In this document: in pieces, positions 18,776 through 27,602 of the stretch
How positions within the stretch are numbered: the stretch's first letter is position 1
Layout: every line of letters begins with the position of its first letter
Program-made: the position numbers and the translations under genes
Origin: a virus
DNA: 64,000 nt
Reading direction: 5' to 3' (one strand)
Virus record (IMG/VR): IMGVR_UViG_3300032235_000653
Coordinates: 1 to 64,000 of that record
Notes under the pieces: generated by a model
What the model saw: only the letters and a program-made list of their open reading frames with translations
The model's database searches: none
What the model was told of the DNA's origin: nothing

Positions 18776-19642
18776 ATGAAAAGTTTAATCATAGGAATGG
18801 GCATCGGTCAACTATATGAGTCGGTGCTAAAGGAACTTGGCCACACTGTCGTCACAGTTGATTTAGATCTATCTAAAGCACAACACAAAGATGTCGATAG
18901 TGCTCTTCGAATTCATGGTCAATTTGATACCGTACACATTTGTACTCCAAATTTTACACACGTTAGTATTGCTAGAAAAATTGCAGCTTGCAGTAAAATT
19001 GTATTCATTGAAAAACCCGGAGTTGCCACTGAAGAATCCTGGAAACAATTAGTCAAAGACTATCCCAAAACACGTTTTATGATGGTTAAGAATAATATGT
19101 GGCGTGACAACTTAAGTGAGATGCGAGCTCACTATGTTAGTTCTAAAAATATTAATTTAAATTGGATTAATAAAAATCGTGTGCCTAAACCGGGTAGCTG
19201 GTTTACTACCAAATCGTTGGCCTATGGCGGCGTAAGCAGAGACTTGCTGCCTCATCTATTGAGTTTATTCATTGCGTTAGAGCCTAACTATAAAAACACC
19301 AGTTGGGTTTATAAACAAGTATGGCAAAAGTGGACATTAGATGATCTCAGAGACAGTGATTACGGCGATGTTGATATGAACGGCACATATGATGTGGACG
19401 ACAGGGTCGAGATCGAAGGTCATGTCAGCGATCATAAATGGGTCATTCGAGCAAACTGGCGCAATAACAGTCACGACGATATTGCAATTTATTTCGATGA
19501 TTATGTTGTGCCTTTGGGTTTGTGTCCCGAAAGTGCTTATAAAAATATGATTTCAGATGCTGTTAATAATCTAAATAATGATAACTTTTGGAGAGATCAA
19601 TTTGAAATCGATTGCTGGATACACAAAAAAATTAATCTATGA
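18776..19642 (+). CDS. Gfo/Idh/MocA-type NAD(P)-dependent oxidoreductase
   Basis: 288 residues. The N-terminus has a GMGIGQ nucleotide-binding turn after a beta strand, then VHICTPNFTHVSIARK and FIEKPG, the hallmark of the Gfo/Idh/MocA family (C-T-P-N-x-x-H and E-K-P). These enzymes oxidise or reduce sugars or sugar nucleotides. The C-terminal domain is divergent. It overlaps the alcohol-dehydrogenase-like gene by four bases, so the two may act in sequence on a sugar or polyol. Confidence 0.85.
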   Translation: MKSLIIGMGIGQLYESVLKELGHTVVTVDLDLSKAQHKDVDSALRIHGQFDTVHICTPNFTHVSIARKIAACSKIVFIEKPGVATEESWKQLVKDYPKTRFMMVKNNMWRDNLSEMRAHYVSSKNINLNWINKNRVPKPGSWFTTKSLAYGGVSRDLLPHLLSLFIALEPNYKNTSWVYKQVWQKWTLDDLRDSDYGDVDMNGTYDVDDRVEIEGHVSDHKWVIRANWRNNSHDDIAIYFDDYVVPLGLCPESAYKNMISDAVNNLNNDNFWRDQFEIDCWIHKKINL

Positions 19643-20544
19643 ATCGTATACTACAAACTGTCAGTAACGGTGAATTTACCGAAACTGCATATGACATCCC
19701 ATCATTGACATCTGACGAAATTCGTGTGCGTAGTGTTATGACAGGTGTATGCCGCAGCGATATTGATATGATGAACGGTGACTTCGGTCCGCTGCCTTTG
19801 CATATGCAAGGGCACGAAGGTCTGGGCTGTGTCATTGAGATTGGTGCTAATATCACAGACGTAAATGTCGGAGACTATGTTGCTACACGGGGAGAACCTG
19901 CATATGCAGATTATTATAATGTACGACATCGCGAATATGTTCCTGTGCCCGAAGCACACCCACGCTATATATTAGAGCCTGTGGCTTGTGGAATTAACAT
20001 TGTTCATCAGCCCTTACGGGAGATTGCTGAACGAGCAGGACCAGGACGAAGATTGTTAATAATTGGATCTGGGTTTCTTGCTTGGGTTGCTTACAACACT
20101 ATTAAGTTAAATCATTTAGATTTCGAAATTACAGTAGTAGGCAAGTCGAACAAAGAACTTTGGCAGGATAAATTAAGCAACGACTATTCTGGTACATATG
20201 ATGTTGTTATAGATTTGAGTAGCACCACGTATGTATTTGACTGTCCTATAGTAAACAATGAAGCATTGGTAGTATTTGGTTCTCAGAAACAAGTATCAAC
20301 GGATTTTGGTACACTTCTTTGGAAAGCCTGTACTATGATGTTTCCCAGTCCAAGAACAAACAAATTCTATGACTGTATGAAACAGGCCGAATATTGGATA
20401 ACTAACGGTGATATCAATATTGACAGTTTCTGGACAAAAGGTTATAATAGAAACACTGAATGGCAACAAGCGTTCAGCGACAGCAACAACCGGCCTGCTG
20501 GATATAGCAGAGGCTACATTTATTGGAAAAACGATGGCTCTTAA
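19639..20544 (+). CDS. Zinc-type alcohol dehydrogenase-like (MDR) oxidoreductase
   Basis: 301 residues, shorter than the usual 340-380. The GroES-like N-terminal half has GVCRSDIDMMNGDFG, then QGHEGLGCVIEIG and VGDYVATRG, all MDR signatures including the Cys and His-Glu of the catalytic zinc site. The Rossmann half keeps LLIIGSGFLAW but is reduced. It probably uses NAD(P) to oxidise or reduce a sugar alcohol or aldehyde. It is coupled to the Gfo/Idh-type gene. Confidence 0.85.
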   Translation: MNRILQTVSNGEFTETAYDIPSLTSDEIRVRSVMTGVCRSDIDMMNGDFGPLPLHMQGHEGLGCVIEIGANITDVNVGDYVATRGEPAYADYYNVRHREYVPVPEAHPRYILEPVACGINIVHQPLREIAERAGPGRRLLIIGSGFLAWVAYNTIKLNHLDFEITVVGKSNKELWQDKLSNDYSGTYDVVIDLSSTTYVFDCPIVNNEALVVFGSQKQVSTDFGTLLWKACTMMFPSPRTNKFYDCMKQAEYWITNGDINIDSFWTKGYNRNTEWQQAFSDSNNRPAGYSRGYIYWKNDGS

Positions 20545-21064
20545 TACAGATGCAAGACAACAAGTAGATTATTTTATTGGTGTTGAAGTAGAAAATACTA
20601 TTATGAAGGGTGAAAAGACCTTGTTTGTAGTAGGTATTAAACCCGCAGACGAAATTATCAAACTAGCAGAAGAACACAATATTCAACACATTTATTTTGG
20701 CACTAGTCAAAGTTTTCATCCCCAAAATCCATATGATTGGGCATCGTGGAATGAAATGATTAAACCCTTGCTAATTAAAGACTATTTTGTTACACTAGAC
20801 TTTGACGTACAATATTGTAAGGAAATTCACGAAGAATCGTGGTGTGAATACAAAACTTTCATTCCCATGATCAGTGTTAAGATTCCTTACATTAAGTTAT
20901 ATAATTATCATGCCACAGTTAAAATTGACGATAACACGTGGGGCGATACAAATTCCGGAGTATGGTGTCACCCACTCAATGAGTTATTAACACGTCAGGT
21001 ATATACTGACTGGAAAGACTATGTAGGCGATACTCCTGTTTTTCCTAAAGAGTCCGAGGAATAA
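20534..21064 (+). CDS. Conserved phage protein of unknown function
   Basis: I choose the ATG at 20534 (176 residues), which overlaps the upstream stop by 11 bases; the longer frame from 20408 runs deep inside the previous gene. The sequence is an alpha/beta mix with a FVVGIKPADEIIKLAEEHNI strand-helix unit and an IPYIKLYNYHATVKIDD strand region. There are no catalytic motifs I can name. Confidence 0.65.
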   Translation: MALNTDARQQVDYFIGVEVENTIMKGEKTLFVVGIKPADEIIKLAEEHNIQHIYFGTSQSFHPQNPYDWASWNEMIKPLLIKDYFVTLDFDVQYCKEIHEESWCEYKTFIPMISVKIPYIKLYNYHATVKIDDNTWGDTNSGVWCHPLNELLTRQVYTDWKDYVGDTPVFPKESEE

Positions 21065-21068
21065 GATA

Positions 21069-21512
21069 ATGAATCAAGAAAATCGCGAACAAGCAAATTC
21101 TATTATGAGTCACGCAGAAAGAAAAATTTGGGTAACTTTTCGTAAAGAAGGAATTCATTGTTATCCGGCAGCAGCAACTGATCCCATGCTAGCAACTGGA
21201 GACGAATATGATGTAAGCTTTCTAGGCTCTCCCCATCGACATATATTTCATTTCAAAGTTTGGATTGATGTGCTACATAATGATCGAGACATAGAATTCA
21301 TTCAATTTAAACGATGGTTAGAAAATCTTTACAAAGACGGAACTCTTAAACTTGATTACAAGTCATGTGAAATGATGTCCGATGATCTTTATATTCAAAT
21401 TACTGCAAAATATCCAGGACGAGCAGTCTGGATTGAAGTCTCCGAAGACGGTGAAAACGGAGCCCTCATTAAATACGAAACTCACCAACCCATTCAACGT
21501 ATTAAAATTTAA
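21069..21512 (+). CDS. Conserved phage protein of unknown function
   Basis: 147 residues. Short helix at the N-terminus, then strand-rich sequence (HIFHFKVWIDVLHNDRDIEF, LYIQITAKYPGRAVWIEVSEDGE). Compact soluble protein; no motif recognised. Four bases separate it from the upstream gene, so it is co-transcribed. Confidence 0.65.
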   Translation: MNQENREQANSIMSHAERKIWVTFRKEGIHCYPAAATDPMLATGDEYDVSFLGSPHRHIFHFKVWIDVLHNDRDIEFIQFKRWLENLYKDGTLKLDYKSCEMMSDDLYIQITAKYPGRAVWIEVSEDGENGALIKYETHQPIQRIKI

Positions 21513-21523
21513 GGAAAATTATA

Positions 21524-21733
21524 ATGGCGCAGCCTAAATATATCGAAAAATATCTTCGTATGAAACCAGAAGTTGATAGAATTTTTGCTGATCTCGACGG
21601 TTATCGAGATTATTGTAGGTTTAATATGTTAAAATTTGACGAGAGGGATTTGTATAAATCTGAACAATATCGCAAATTTGAAAAACATCGCAACTGGCAA
21701 AACAGACAGCTCGACAGACAACTTGATGCTTAA
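21524..21733 (+). CDS. Small conserved phage protein, unknown function
   Basis: 69 residues, highly charged helices with a Tyr/Arg/Asp-rich middle (IEKYLRMKPEVDRIFADLDG). It has a ribosome site (aagga) and sits two bases before the glycosyltransferase gene. Proteins of this look occur in cyanophage-like genomes without known function. Confidence 0.65.
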   Translation: MAQPKYIEKYLRMKPEVDRIFADLDGYRDYCRFNMLKFDERDLYKSEQYRKFEKHRNWQNRQLDRQLDA

Positions 21734-21735
21734 CA

Positions 21736-22830
21736 ATGTCAAACGTATTTCTAATAGACTTAGAATCGGTTGAAACCAGGTACACTGCTCAATGGAAAAA
21801 GCATGTACCTGCTCTTTTACGAAAGGCAGGACACAATGTTCAAGTTATTAGTGGTCCTACGGATATTCCTAGTGCTACCACTCCAGGCGCTTTTCTTAAC
21901 TTTGGCGGGACTAATATCTATAAGTCTAGTCAAGTTGAACAGATTAGCAGATTATTTTGCCAGGGATCCATTAATGCTGGCGACCACTTTATTTTTACTG
22001 ATGCCTGGCATCCGGGTATTGTAAATCTAAAATACATGAGCGAACTATTGAATATTCCAGTAGTTACTCATGGCCTGTGGCATGCTGGCAGTTATGACCC
22101 ACAAGATTTCTTAGGACGTCTTGTAGGTAAAAAGAGATGGGTTAGACATGCTGAGAAAAGCTTCTATCATGCATTTGATCACAACTACTTTGCCACAGAG
22201 TTTCATGTAAAGTTGTTCTTTGATGAACTTCTTGAAGATGGCTACCCGTCGGAGAATCCTTGGTACGAAGAAGATTGGGCCGAACGCTATGACGGCGGTA
22301 AGATTGTACGCACAGGTTGGCCTATGGAGTATATGGTTGACGTTCTAGAAAACTATAATACTAATCCCAAGCGTGATCTTATTTTGTTCCCGCACCGAAT
22401 TGCGCCCGAGAAGCAAGTTGAAATCTTCCGTGACTTGGCTAAACAATTACCTCAATATGAGTTTGTGGTCTGTCAGGATCAGCAATTAAGCAAACATGAA
22501 TATCACAAGTTGTTAGGCCGTGCTAAGATTGTGTTTAGTTGTAGTCTCCAAGAAACACTGGGTATAGGTTGCTATGAAGGTGCGCTAGTAGACGCCATCC
22601 CCATGGTACCTGATCGGTTAAGCTACAAAGAAATGTATTCTGATATTTTTAAATATCCGTCAGAATGGACTGAAAATTGGGATCAATATATTACTAATCG
22701 GTCTAATCTGTGTTTTGCTATCATGCAACACATGGATCATTATGAAAATCGACTACCACAATTAAAAGTCTTGTCAAAGCATTTAACTGATAATTTTTTT
22801 AGTGCAAATGAACTCCTTAAACGCATTTGA
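21736..22830 (+). CDS. GT-B type glycosyltransferase (GT4-like)
   Basis: 364 residues. Two Rossmann-like halves; the C-terminal half has FPHRIAPEKQVEIF (the family R-x-x-x-E-K element), a VCQDQQLSKHEYHKLLGRAK segment and the SCSLQETLGIGCYEGALV region that carries the donor-phosphate Glu pair. It transfers a sugar from a nucleotide donor to an unknown acceptor, perhaps phage DNA, a protein or a surface glycan. It overlaps the following aminotransferase-like gene. Confidence 0.85.
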   Translation: MSNVFLIDLESVETRYTAQWKKHVPALLRKAGHNVQVISGPTDIPSATTPGAFLNFGGTNIYKSSQVEQISRLFCQGSINAGDHFIFTDAWHPGIVNLKYMSELLNIPVVTHGLWHAGSYDPQDFLGRLVGKKRWVRHAEKSFYHAFDHNYFATEFHVKLFFDELLEDGYPSENPWYEEDWAERYDGGKIVRTGWPMEYMVDVLENYNTNPKRDLILFPHRIAPEKQVEIFRDLAKQLPQYEFVVCQDQQLSKHEYHKLLGRAKIVFSCSLQETLGIGCYEGALVDAIPMVPDRLSYKEMYSDIFKYPSEWTENWDQYITNRSNLCFAIMQHMDHYENRLPQLKVLSKHLTDNFFSANELLKRI

Positions 22831-23419
22831 TAGAATCTATCAATTTGAACAAGAATTGGCAGAGTTCACAGGAGCTCCGTATGCTATCATGACTGATTGC
22901 TGTACCCATGCCATTGAGCTATGTTTACGGTATGATAAAGTAAAGACAGTTAGTTTTACACCCTATACCTACATTAGTATACCTATGCTGATGCATAAAC
23001 TTGGCATTAATTACACATACTTAAACCACGAATGGCAGCGGTGGGTCGGAGAATATCCTTTCATTAATACTAGGGTATGGGATAGTGCCAGACGTCTCGA
23101 AGAAGCAATGTACAGACCCGGGGCCATGCAGTGTTTAAGCTTTGGTCACGACAAACCGTTGCATATTGGCCGCGGCGGAGCTATTCTATTAGATGACAAA
23201 AATGCCTATGATTCAATTATTTTAATGCGTTATGATGGCAGGGACCTAAATAATAGACCATGGACTACTCAAAAAAAGTTCAAAGTCGGCTATCACTACA
23301 AGCCAACTCCTGAAGAAGCAGAATGGGGGTTGGCATTAATGAAGGGAATAAGAGTTGACAAACCCGCCCCTAAACATGTAGAATATGCTGATCTAAGGCA
23401 ATTTATTATCACGGATTAA
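22808..23419 (+). CDS. Short DegT/DnrJ-like aminotransferase
   Basis: 203 residues from the ATG at 22808 (a GTG two codons earlier is possible). It resembles the PLP domain of sugar aminotransferases: GAPYAIMTDCCTHAIELCL corresponds to the cofactor-phosphate region, and LSFGHDKPLHIGRGGAILLDD holds the Lys that would bind PLP. It lacks the C-terminal small domain (normal length about 370), so it is either a minimal form or a degenerate one. It is overlapped by the glycosyltransferase and followed by folE. Confidence 0.75.
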   Translation: MNSLNAFDRIYQFEQELAEFTGAPYAIMTDCCTHAIELCLRYDKVKTVSFTPYTYISIPMLMHKLGINYTYLNHEWQRWVGEYPFINTRVWDSARRLEEAMYRPGAMQCLSFGHDKPLHIGRGGAILLDDKNAYDSIILMRYDGRDLNNRPWTTQKKFKVGYHYKPTPEEAEWGLALMKGIRVDKPAPKHVEYADLRQFIITD

Positions 23420-23420
23420 T

Positions 23421-24167
23421 ATGACAAACAAAAAAGAAACAGGACTGGACGCTATGTATGGCGACAGTGGATACTCAGAAGGCTACCTAGGTGGCGTTAT
23501 TCGTGCCAGAATGAAACGTGAAGGTAAACGTTTCTGGGCAGGTGACAACATCAGCGAATACATTAATGAATCTGAAAAAGAAGTGTTAATTAACGAAGCA
23601 ACAGAAGCATTTGAACTAGTGCTTGACCGTTTGCTTATTGATCGCAAAAACGATCCTAACAGTAAAGGTACAGCAAGGCGACTTGCAAAAATGTACTTTA
23701 ATGAAATAATGGCAGGCAGATATGATTCGCCTCCAGATTGTACAGCATTTCCAAATGACAGTGAGGATAGATATGAAGGCATGTTGGTTGTTCGTAGTGA
23801 GTTGCGTAGTATGTGTAGTCATCATCACCAACCCGTTGCTGGCGTTGCTTATATTGGTATTATTGCCGCTGAGAAACTTATTGGCTTATCGAAGTATACA
23901 CGTATCGCGCAGTGGTGTGCAAGAAGAGGCACTCTCCAGGAGGAATTGGCTAATGATATCGCTAGGGAAATACAAAAGGCCACCGGCGCGAAAGATGTAG
24001 GAGTTTACATTCAAGCGGTGCACGGATGTTGCGAAAATCGAGGAATTATGGCACATAGTAGTTTAACACAGACCACAGTGTTAAAAGGTGCTTTTAAAGA
24101 CGATGCAGGCACTAAGAAAGAGTTTTTCGACAATATTAAATTACAACAGGACTTTGCACCACGATGA
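23421..24167 (+). CDS. folE: GTP cyclohydrolase I
   Basis: 248 residues. Core motifs are all present: MCSHHHQPVAGVAYIGI (zinc Cys and His), LIGLSKYTRIAQ, LQEELANDI and AVHGCCENRGI (second zinc Cys). The enzyme converts GTP to dihydroneopterin triphosphate, the first step to both folate and 7-deazaguanines. With queD, queE and dpdA here, the second fate is likely. The C-terminus ends in KLQQDFAPR, which the next protein shares. It overlaps that gene by four bases. Confidence 0.97.
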   Translation: MTNKKETGLDAMYGDSGYSEGYLGGVIRARMKREGKRFWAGDNISEYINESEKEVLINEATEAFELVLDRLLIDRKNDPNSKGTARRLAKMYFNEIMAGRYDSPPDCTAFPNDSEDRYEGMLVVRSELRSMCSHHHQPVAGVAYIGIIAAEKLIGLSKYTRIAQWCARRGTLQEELANDIAREIQKATGAKDVGVYIQAVHGCCENRGIMAHSSLTQTTVLKGAFKDDAGTKKEFFDNIKLQQDFAPR

Positions 24168-24640
24168 GACCGTTAGCACACTTAGGTATAGGACCCGATT
24201 CTGTAGATTACGAATTATATTCTACAAACGAAACTTTGTATGATCTGCTGTCTGATCGCGGAGAACAACTTATAGAAGATGCTAAAAAAGCATACATGGG
24301 GCACTACTATAATAATCCTCCAAAGAAAACTCTTAAAGAGTTGCAAGAAGGTTGCGACAACTGGTTAAACCAAAAGAAAAAATTAGAGGAATTGAACGCT
24401 CCTAAATCTCTATTAGACGTGGCCGAAGAAAATATAATTGAATTATATCAAGATATTCAAAATAAAAATTATGGATCCGAGTCTGATCCTGTTTATAAAC
24501 AATATCTAGAAGCATACCGTAAAAAAGAAAACGACTGGCATGATTCAAACGAAAAAGAAACAGCATTGAATGAAATTTATGCTTACAATGAAGCAGAGTA
24601 TAACAAATTCAAACTACAACAGGACTTTGCACCTCGGTAA
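24164..24640 (+). CDS. Unknown acidic helical protein sharing the FolE C-terminal tail
   Basis: 158 residues, helical, rich in Glu, Lys, Asn and Tyr. The body shows no known domain. Its last nine residues, KLQQDFAPR, are identical to the FolE tail. Coupled to folE by an ATGA overlap, it may interact with it or share a targeting tail; this is inference. Confidence 0.65.
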   Translation: MRPLAHLGIGPDSVDYELYSTNETLYDLLSDRGEQLIEDAKKAYMGHYYNNPPKKTLKELQEGCDNWLNQKKKLEELNAPKSLLDVAEENIIELYQDIQNKNYGSESDPVYKQYLEAYRKKENDWHDSNEKETALNEIYAYNEAEYNKFKLQQDFAPR

Positions 24641-24657
24641 TTTTTAATAGTAAACAA

Positions 24658-24665
24658 GATAAATA
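24658..24665 (+). promoter_or_regulatory. T4-like late promoter candidate (GATAAATA)
   Basis: GATAAATA fits the NATAAATA late-promoter element of cyanophage-type T4-like phages. It sits in a short intergenic gap 21 bases before the ATG at 24687, with a ribosome site (aagga) between. Confidence 0.5.
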
Positions 24666-24686
24666 TCAGATATAAAGGAAATTGAT

Positions 24687-25028
24687 ATGCAATTTGAATG
24701 GAAAGTATTAAGTGATGTCAGAGTAGAAAACGGAATTGTACTATCTGCTTTGTACGGGTGTTTTTGCCGAAATGGGCAGTTTATGAAAGAATCATTGAAT
24801 ACTATGACTTTTTCGCATGATCCAAATAACTCAATCCCCTACGATCAAGTAACCAAAGAAATAATCTTAGAGTGGGTTTTGTCTAAATTAGGACCAGCAG
24901 AAGTTAATCGTATACAAAATTATGTATCAGATCTTGTTACTGCCGAACAGACATTATATGCAGAACAACTGGCAGCTCAACAAGCAGCAGAGTCAGTGAC
25001 TGACGACGATCAAAATATCGAAGAATAA
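24687..25028 (+). CDS. Conserved phage protein, unknown function
   Basis: 113 residues. Strand-rich first half (FEWKVLSDVRVENGIVLSALYG) and a helical, Ala/Gln-rich then acidic tail. It is preceded by a late-type promoter and followed by a terminator hairpin, so it may be a single-gene unit. No known motif. Confidence 0.65.
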   Translation: MQFEWKVLSDVRVENGIVLSALYGCFCRNGQFMKESLNTMTFSHDPNNSIPYDQVTKEIILEWVLSKLGPAEVNRIQNYVSDLVTAEQTLYAEQLAAQQAAESVTDDDQNIEE

Positions 25029-25063
25029 AGTTACATCAACTTTAACATCTGTCTTATCAAAAC

Positions 25064-25092
25064 TTGAGGCTATCTAGCCTCAATTGAATTTT
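25064..25092 (+). terminator. Intrinsic terminator-like hairpin
   Basis: Perfect 8-bp stem ttgaggct / agcctcaa with a 4-base loop (25064-25083), followed by the T-rich ttgaatttt. It lies 35 bases after the previous stop. Confidence 0.7.
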
Positions 25093-25110
25093 AATCAAAG
25101 GAAATCAATC

Positions 25111-25320
25111 ATGGTAACAAAAGCAGTAAGTAAACTCGGCGATAAATTAACAAAGATAAACGAATCATTTACAATTAATATGTATGACAATGGATTCATG
25201 GTAGAAGCTAGTGGTCGCAATAAAAAAGGCGACTATGTTAGTGCTAAGATTTTGTGTAACACATTAGATGAAATGCTGGCATTGGTCAAAGAAGCCGGTG
25301 AAATGGATAGGGATAGTTAA
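25111..25320 (+). CDS. Small conserved phage protein, unknown function
   Basis: 69 residues from the ATG at 25111, chosen because an aaagg ribosome site lies just upstream; an upstream TTG at 25084 overlaps the terminator. Compact alpha/beta sequence (FTINMYDNGFMVEASGR, then a helix). It contains no motif I recognise. Confidence 0.65.
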   Translation: MVTKAVSKLGDKLTKINESFTINMYDNGFMVEASGRNKKGDYVSAKILCNTLDEMLALVKEAGEMDRDS

Positions 25321-25322
25321 TA

Positions 25323-25607
25323 ATGACTAACTGGCTAAGACAAAAATTTAAGAATTTTTTATACCCCGAAGATGAAGTTGAATTAGTTTCTTCCAATAGA
25401 CTGTCGGTAACTAGTAGTGATGACTACAACGAAGACAATACGCTGAAATTTTCGGTTACTCCTGCAAGGGGAGGAATTATTGTGTCTGTTCGAAACTACA
25501 ATAGAAAAAAAGATATTTCTGAGAATACGGTTCATGTTATTCACGATGATGAAGATGTGGCGCAACGAGTCTCCGAAATCGTTAGCATGAGTTTGTTACG
25601 TAATTGA
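25323..25607 (+). CDS. Small conserved phage protein, unknown function
   Basis: 94 residues. Strand-rich middle (LKFSVTPARGGIIVSVRNYN) and an acidic helix at the C-terminus. Its layout resembles the preceding 69-residue protein (strands around a G-x-x-V core, then one helix), so the two could be distant paralogs. It starts two bases after that gene. Confidence 0.6.
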   Translation: MTNWLRQKFKNFLYPEDEVELVSSNRLSVTSSDDYNEDNTLKFSVTPARGGIIVSVRNYNRKKDISENTVHVIHDDEDVAQRVSEIVSMSLLRN

Positions 25608-25632
25608 CATTAATCAAAATATTCAGTAAAAT
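25604..25632 (+). promoter_or_regulatory. Sigma70 promoter
   Basis: Perfect TTGACA, 17-base spacer, TAAAAT. It begins at the previous stop codon and precedes the cupin-like gene (ATG 25664), which has a gaagga ribosome site. Confidence 0.7.
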
Positions 25633-25663
25633 ATCACAGTAATGTTTTATTGAAGGATGCATC

Positions 25664-26113
25664 ATGCTACTTAAATTACTCGAACGTCTTGACCGAAAAC
25701 GTATCGTAATGGATCGCGTTAACGATGAACCATATCTAGAACGATATTATTTGTTTCTTAAAGACCGAAAGCGTTTTCCTTTCAATGTATTTTTACATAA
25801 ATTTCTAAAGTCAGACCCCGACGATTTACACGATCATCCCTGGCCTTATTTTACGTTAATCCTTCGCGGCGGGTACTGGGAATGGATTCCTCAGTTTAAT
25901 TCAAAAGGCGAGAAATTCGGAGAAATTTCTGTATGGCGAGGACCAGGTCATTTTAGATTTTCTAAAGCATCTAGCTATCATAGAATCGAACTGGATCCAA
26001 CTGTAACTTGCTGGACTTTGTTTTGCCCGGGCCCACAACAAAAAGATTGGGGCTTTATGAGCAAAGGTCAATGGGTACAGTGGGAACAATACTTGGCCAG
26101 CAGAACTAAATGA
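25664..26113 (+). CDS. Cupin-like protein
   Basis: 149 residues. HDHPWPYFTLILRGGYWEW looks like cupin motif 1 (H-x-H, then Glu after the G), and SSYHRIELD like motif 2 (His). These would bind a metal in a beta-barrel. Such small cupins occur in phages without assigned substrate; a sugar or 2-oxoacid is possible. It overlaps the next gene by four bases. Confidence 0.65.
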   Translation: MLLKLLERLDRKRIVMDRVNDEPYLERYYLFLKDRKRFPFNVFLHKFLKSDPDDLHDHPWPYFTLILRGGYWEWIPQFNSKGEKFGEISVWRGPGHFRFSKASSYHRIELDPTVTCWTLFCPGPQQKDWGFMSKGQWVQWEQYLASRTK

Positions 26114-26448
26114 TAGCACTACCCCCAGGCTGTACTGTGGTTTATCCTATATGGATAGACATCGATAAATTAACCAAAGATATAATCGATTGGTACGAAC
26201 AAATAGATGGTCGTCAAAAAATCGACACTTACTGGACTCATCGCGGTCGCAAACAGTCTGATGTTTATGTAGCATATGGCCGCGGTAAATGGTGTCATCA
26301 TCATCAAAATGGCGAAGGTGGTACTAGGTTGCATTTTAATGGGGAAGATGCTAGTATTGCATCTATGTTTATTATAAAATTTTTAGATAAAATAACCAAT
26401 CACAATCTTAAAGAACACATGGAGAGAAAAGAAAATGAATGTTACTAA
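26110..26448 (+). CDS. Conserved phage protein, unknown function
   Basis: 112 residues. Trp/His-rich centre (YWTHRGRKQSDVYVAYGRGK, WCHHHQNGEG), then a helical tail. The His cluster might bind metal. It overlaps the phosphoribosyltransferase gene by 14 bases. Confidence 0.6.
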   Translation: MIALPPGCTVVYPIWIDIDKLTKDIIDWYEQIDGRQKIDTYWTHRGRKQSDVYVAYGRGKWCHHHQNGEGGTRLHFNGEDASIASMFIIKFLDKITNHNLKEHMERKENECY

Positions 26449-26956
26449 CAAAGAATATCACGGTCTTGTTGCAAAAATTTGCAGGGATATTGCTAATAGT
26501 GGATGGCGACCAGACTACGTTGTAGGCATTGTTCAAGGCGGTCTTGTGCCAGCTGTAATGATCGGTAATTACTTTAATATTCCAGTGAATACTTTAAGCA
26601 AAGAAGAAAGTAACTTGTGGATGGCCGAGGATGCATTTGGGTATGTAACATCATCTACCACACCGCGTCCCGCTGGAGAAGTTACAACTGATCCTAGTAC
26701 ACGTAAAAATATTCTAATTGTCAATGACATCAACAACACTGGTAACACTATTAATAATCTCATGGAAGATTGGCGTTCCGGATGTTTACCCAACGATCCA
26801 ACTTGGAAAGACATTTGGAATAATAACGTTAAGTTTGCTGTAGTATACGACAATGTTAGCAGCAAATCAAAAGTTACTGTAGACTTCTGCGGAGAAGAAA
26901 TCGCTAAGAGTAAAAAAGAACGCATAGTATTTCCTTACGAAAATTGGTGGGTATAA
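26435..26956 (+). CDS. Type I phosphoribosyltransferase
   Basis: 173 residues. The PRPP-binding loop is ILIVNDINNTGNTI (about 88-101), a variant of the usual V-D-D-x-x-x-T-G-x-T with Asn for the first Asp. GIVQGGLVPAVMIGNYFNIP near 29-48 is the typical upstream strand-loop. It probably acts in purine salvage (guanine/xanthine-type), attaching a base to PRPP. It could feed nucleotide pools or process a 7-deazaguanine; the base is unknown. Confidence 0.85.
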   Translation: MNVTNKEYHGLVAKICRDIANSGWRPDYVVGIVQGGLVPAVMIGNYFNIPVNTLSKEESNLWMAEDAFGYVTSSTTPRPAGEVTTDPSTRKNILIVNDINNTGNTINNLMEDWRSGCLPNDPTWKDIWNNNVKFAVVYDNVSSKSKVTVDFCGEEIAKSKKERIVFPYENWWV

Positions 26957-26959
26957 ATA
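26952..26959 (+). promoter_or_regulatory. T4-like late promoter candidate (TATAAATA)
   Basis: Exact T4 late consensus TATAAATA, overlapping the stop of the phosphoribosyltransferase gene. The next gene (queD) starts about 90 bases downstream with no ORF between, which leaves an untranslated leader. Confidence 0.45.
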
Positions 26960-27047
26960 CTTGCTCAAGAGGACTTTAATGGCATTCATCCCTCTATAAA
27001 AATTCTGCATGTCATCAAACTTGCTACTTACACAAAGGAGACTAGAG

Positions 27048-27602
27048 ATGGCAAAATCCTCAACAGCTGATTTAATCAGACACTTAGAAAATAACCTTCC
27101 TTACATAGGCCCAGTCAGTTACAAATATACTAGCACTAAAGAGTATCATGATGCCTTTCCCTGTGCCTATCGTCAGTGGCGAGCAGACAGCCATTGTAAC
27201 TTAATCCACGGGTACAGCTTCTCAATGAAGTTCTATTTTGGTACAGACAACCTCGATGTTCGAAACTGGGCGGCTGACTACGGTGGACTCAAAGAACTTA
27301 AAAAAATCTTAGAAGATCAATTTGATCATACCTTGATCGTAGCACAAGATGATCCAGAACTGGAAACATTCAAGATGCTACAAGAAAAGAAAATGGCCAA
27401 GATTGTAGTGCTACCACGCCTGGGCTGTGAAGGACTTGCGGATCAACTCTACAAGTTTGTCAACGGTGTTTACATTCCGGAATATTGGGGCCCGGGTGAG
27501 GCAGAGCGTTTATGGTGCTACCGTGTAGAAGTTCGCGAGACACAGGCCAATATGGCTTTCCGCGAAGGTCATCGTGAATGGAACGAAGATTTATTTGAAT
27601 GA
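27048..27602 (+). CDS. queD: 6-carboxy-tetrahydropterin synthase (QueD-like)
   Basis: 184 residues from the ATG at 27048, which has a strong aaggag ribosome site; an ATG at 27009 lacks one. SHCNLIHGYSFSMKF carries the catalytic Cys and zinc-binding His, DYGGLKELKKILEDQFDHTLI is the usual second half of the site and CEGLAD the C-terminal Glu motif. QueD turns dihydroneopterin triphosphate (the FolE product) into CPH4 for QueE. It is longer than the typical 120-140 residues, with an N-terminal extension. It overlaps the SDR gene by four bases. Confidence 0.92.
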   Translation: MAKSSTADLIRHLENNLPYIGPVSYKYTSTKEYHDAFPCAYRQWRADSHCNLIHGYSFSMKFYFGTDNLDVRNWAADYGGLKELKKILEDQFDHTLIVAQDDPELETFKMLQEKKMAKIVVLPRLGCEGLADQLYKFVNGVYIPEYWGPGEAERLWCYRVEVRETQANMAFREGHREWNEDLFE

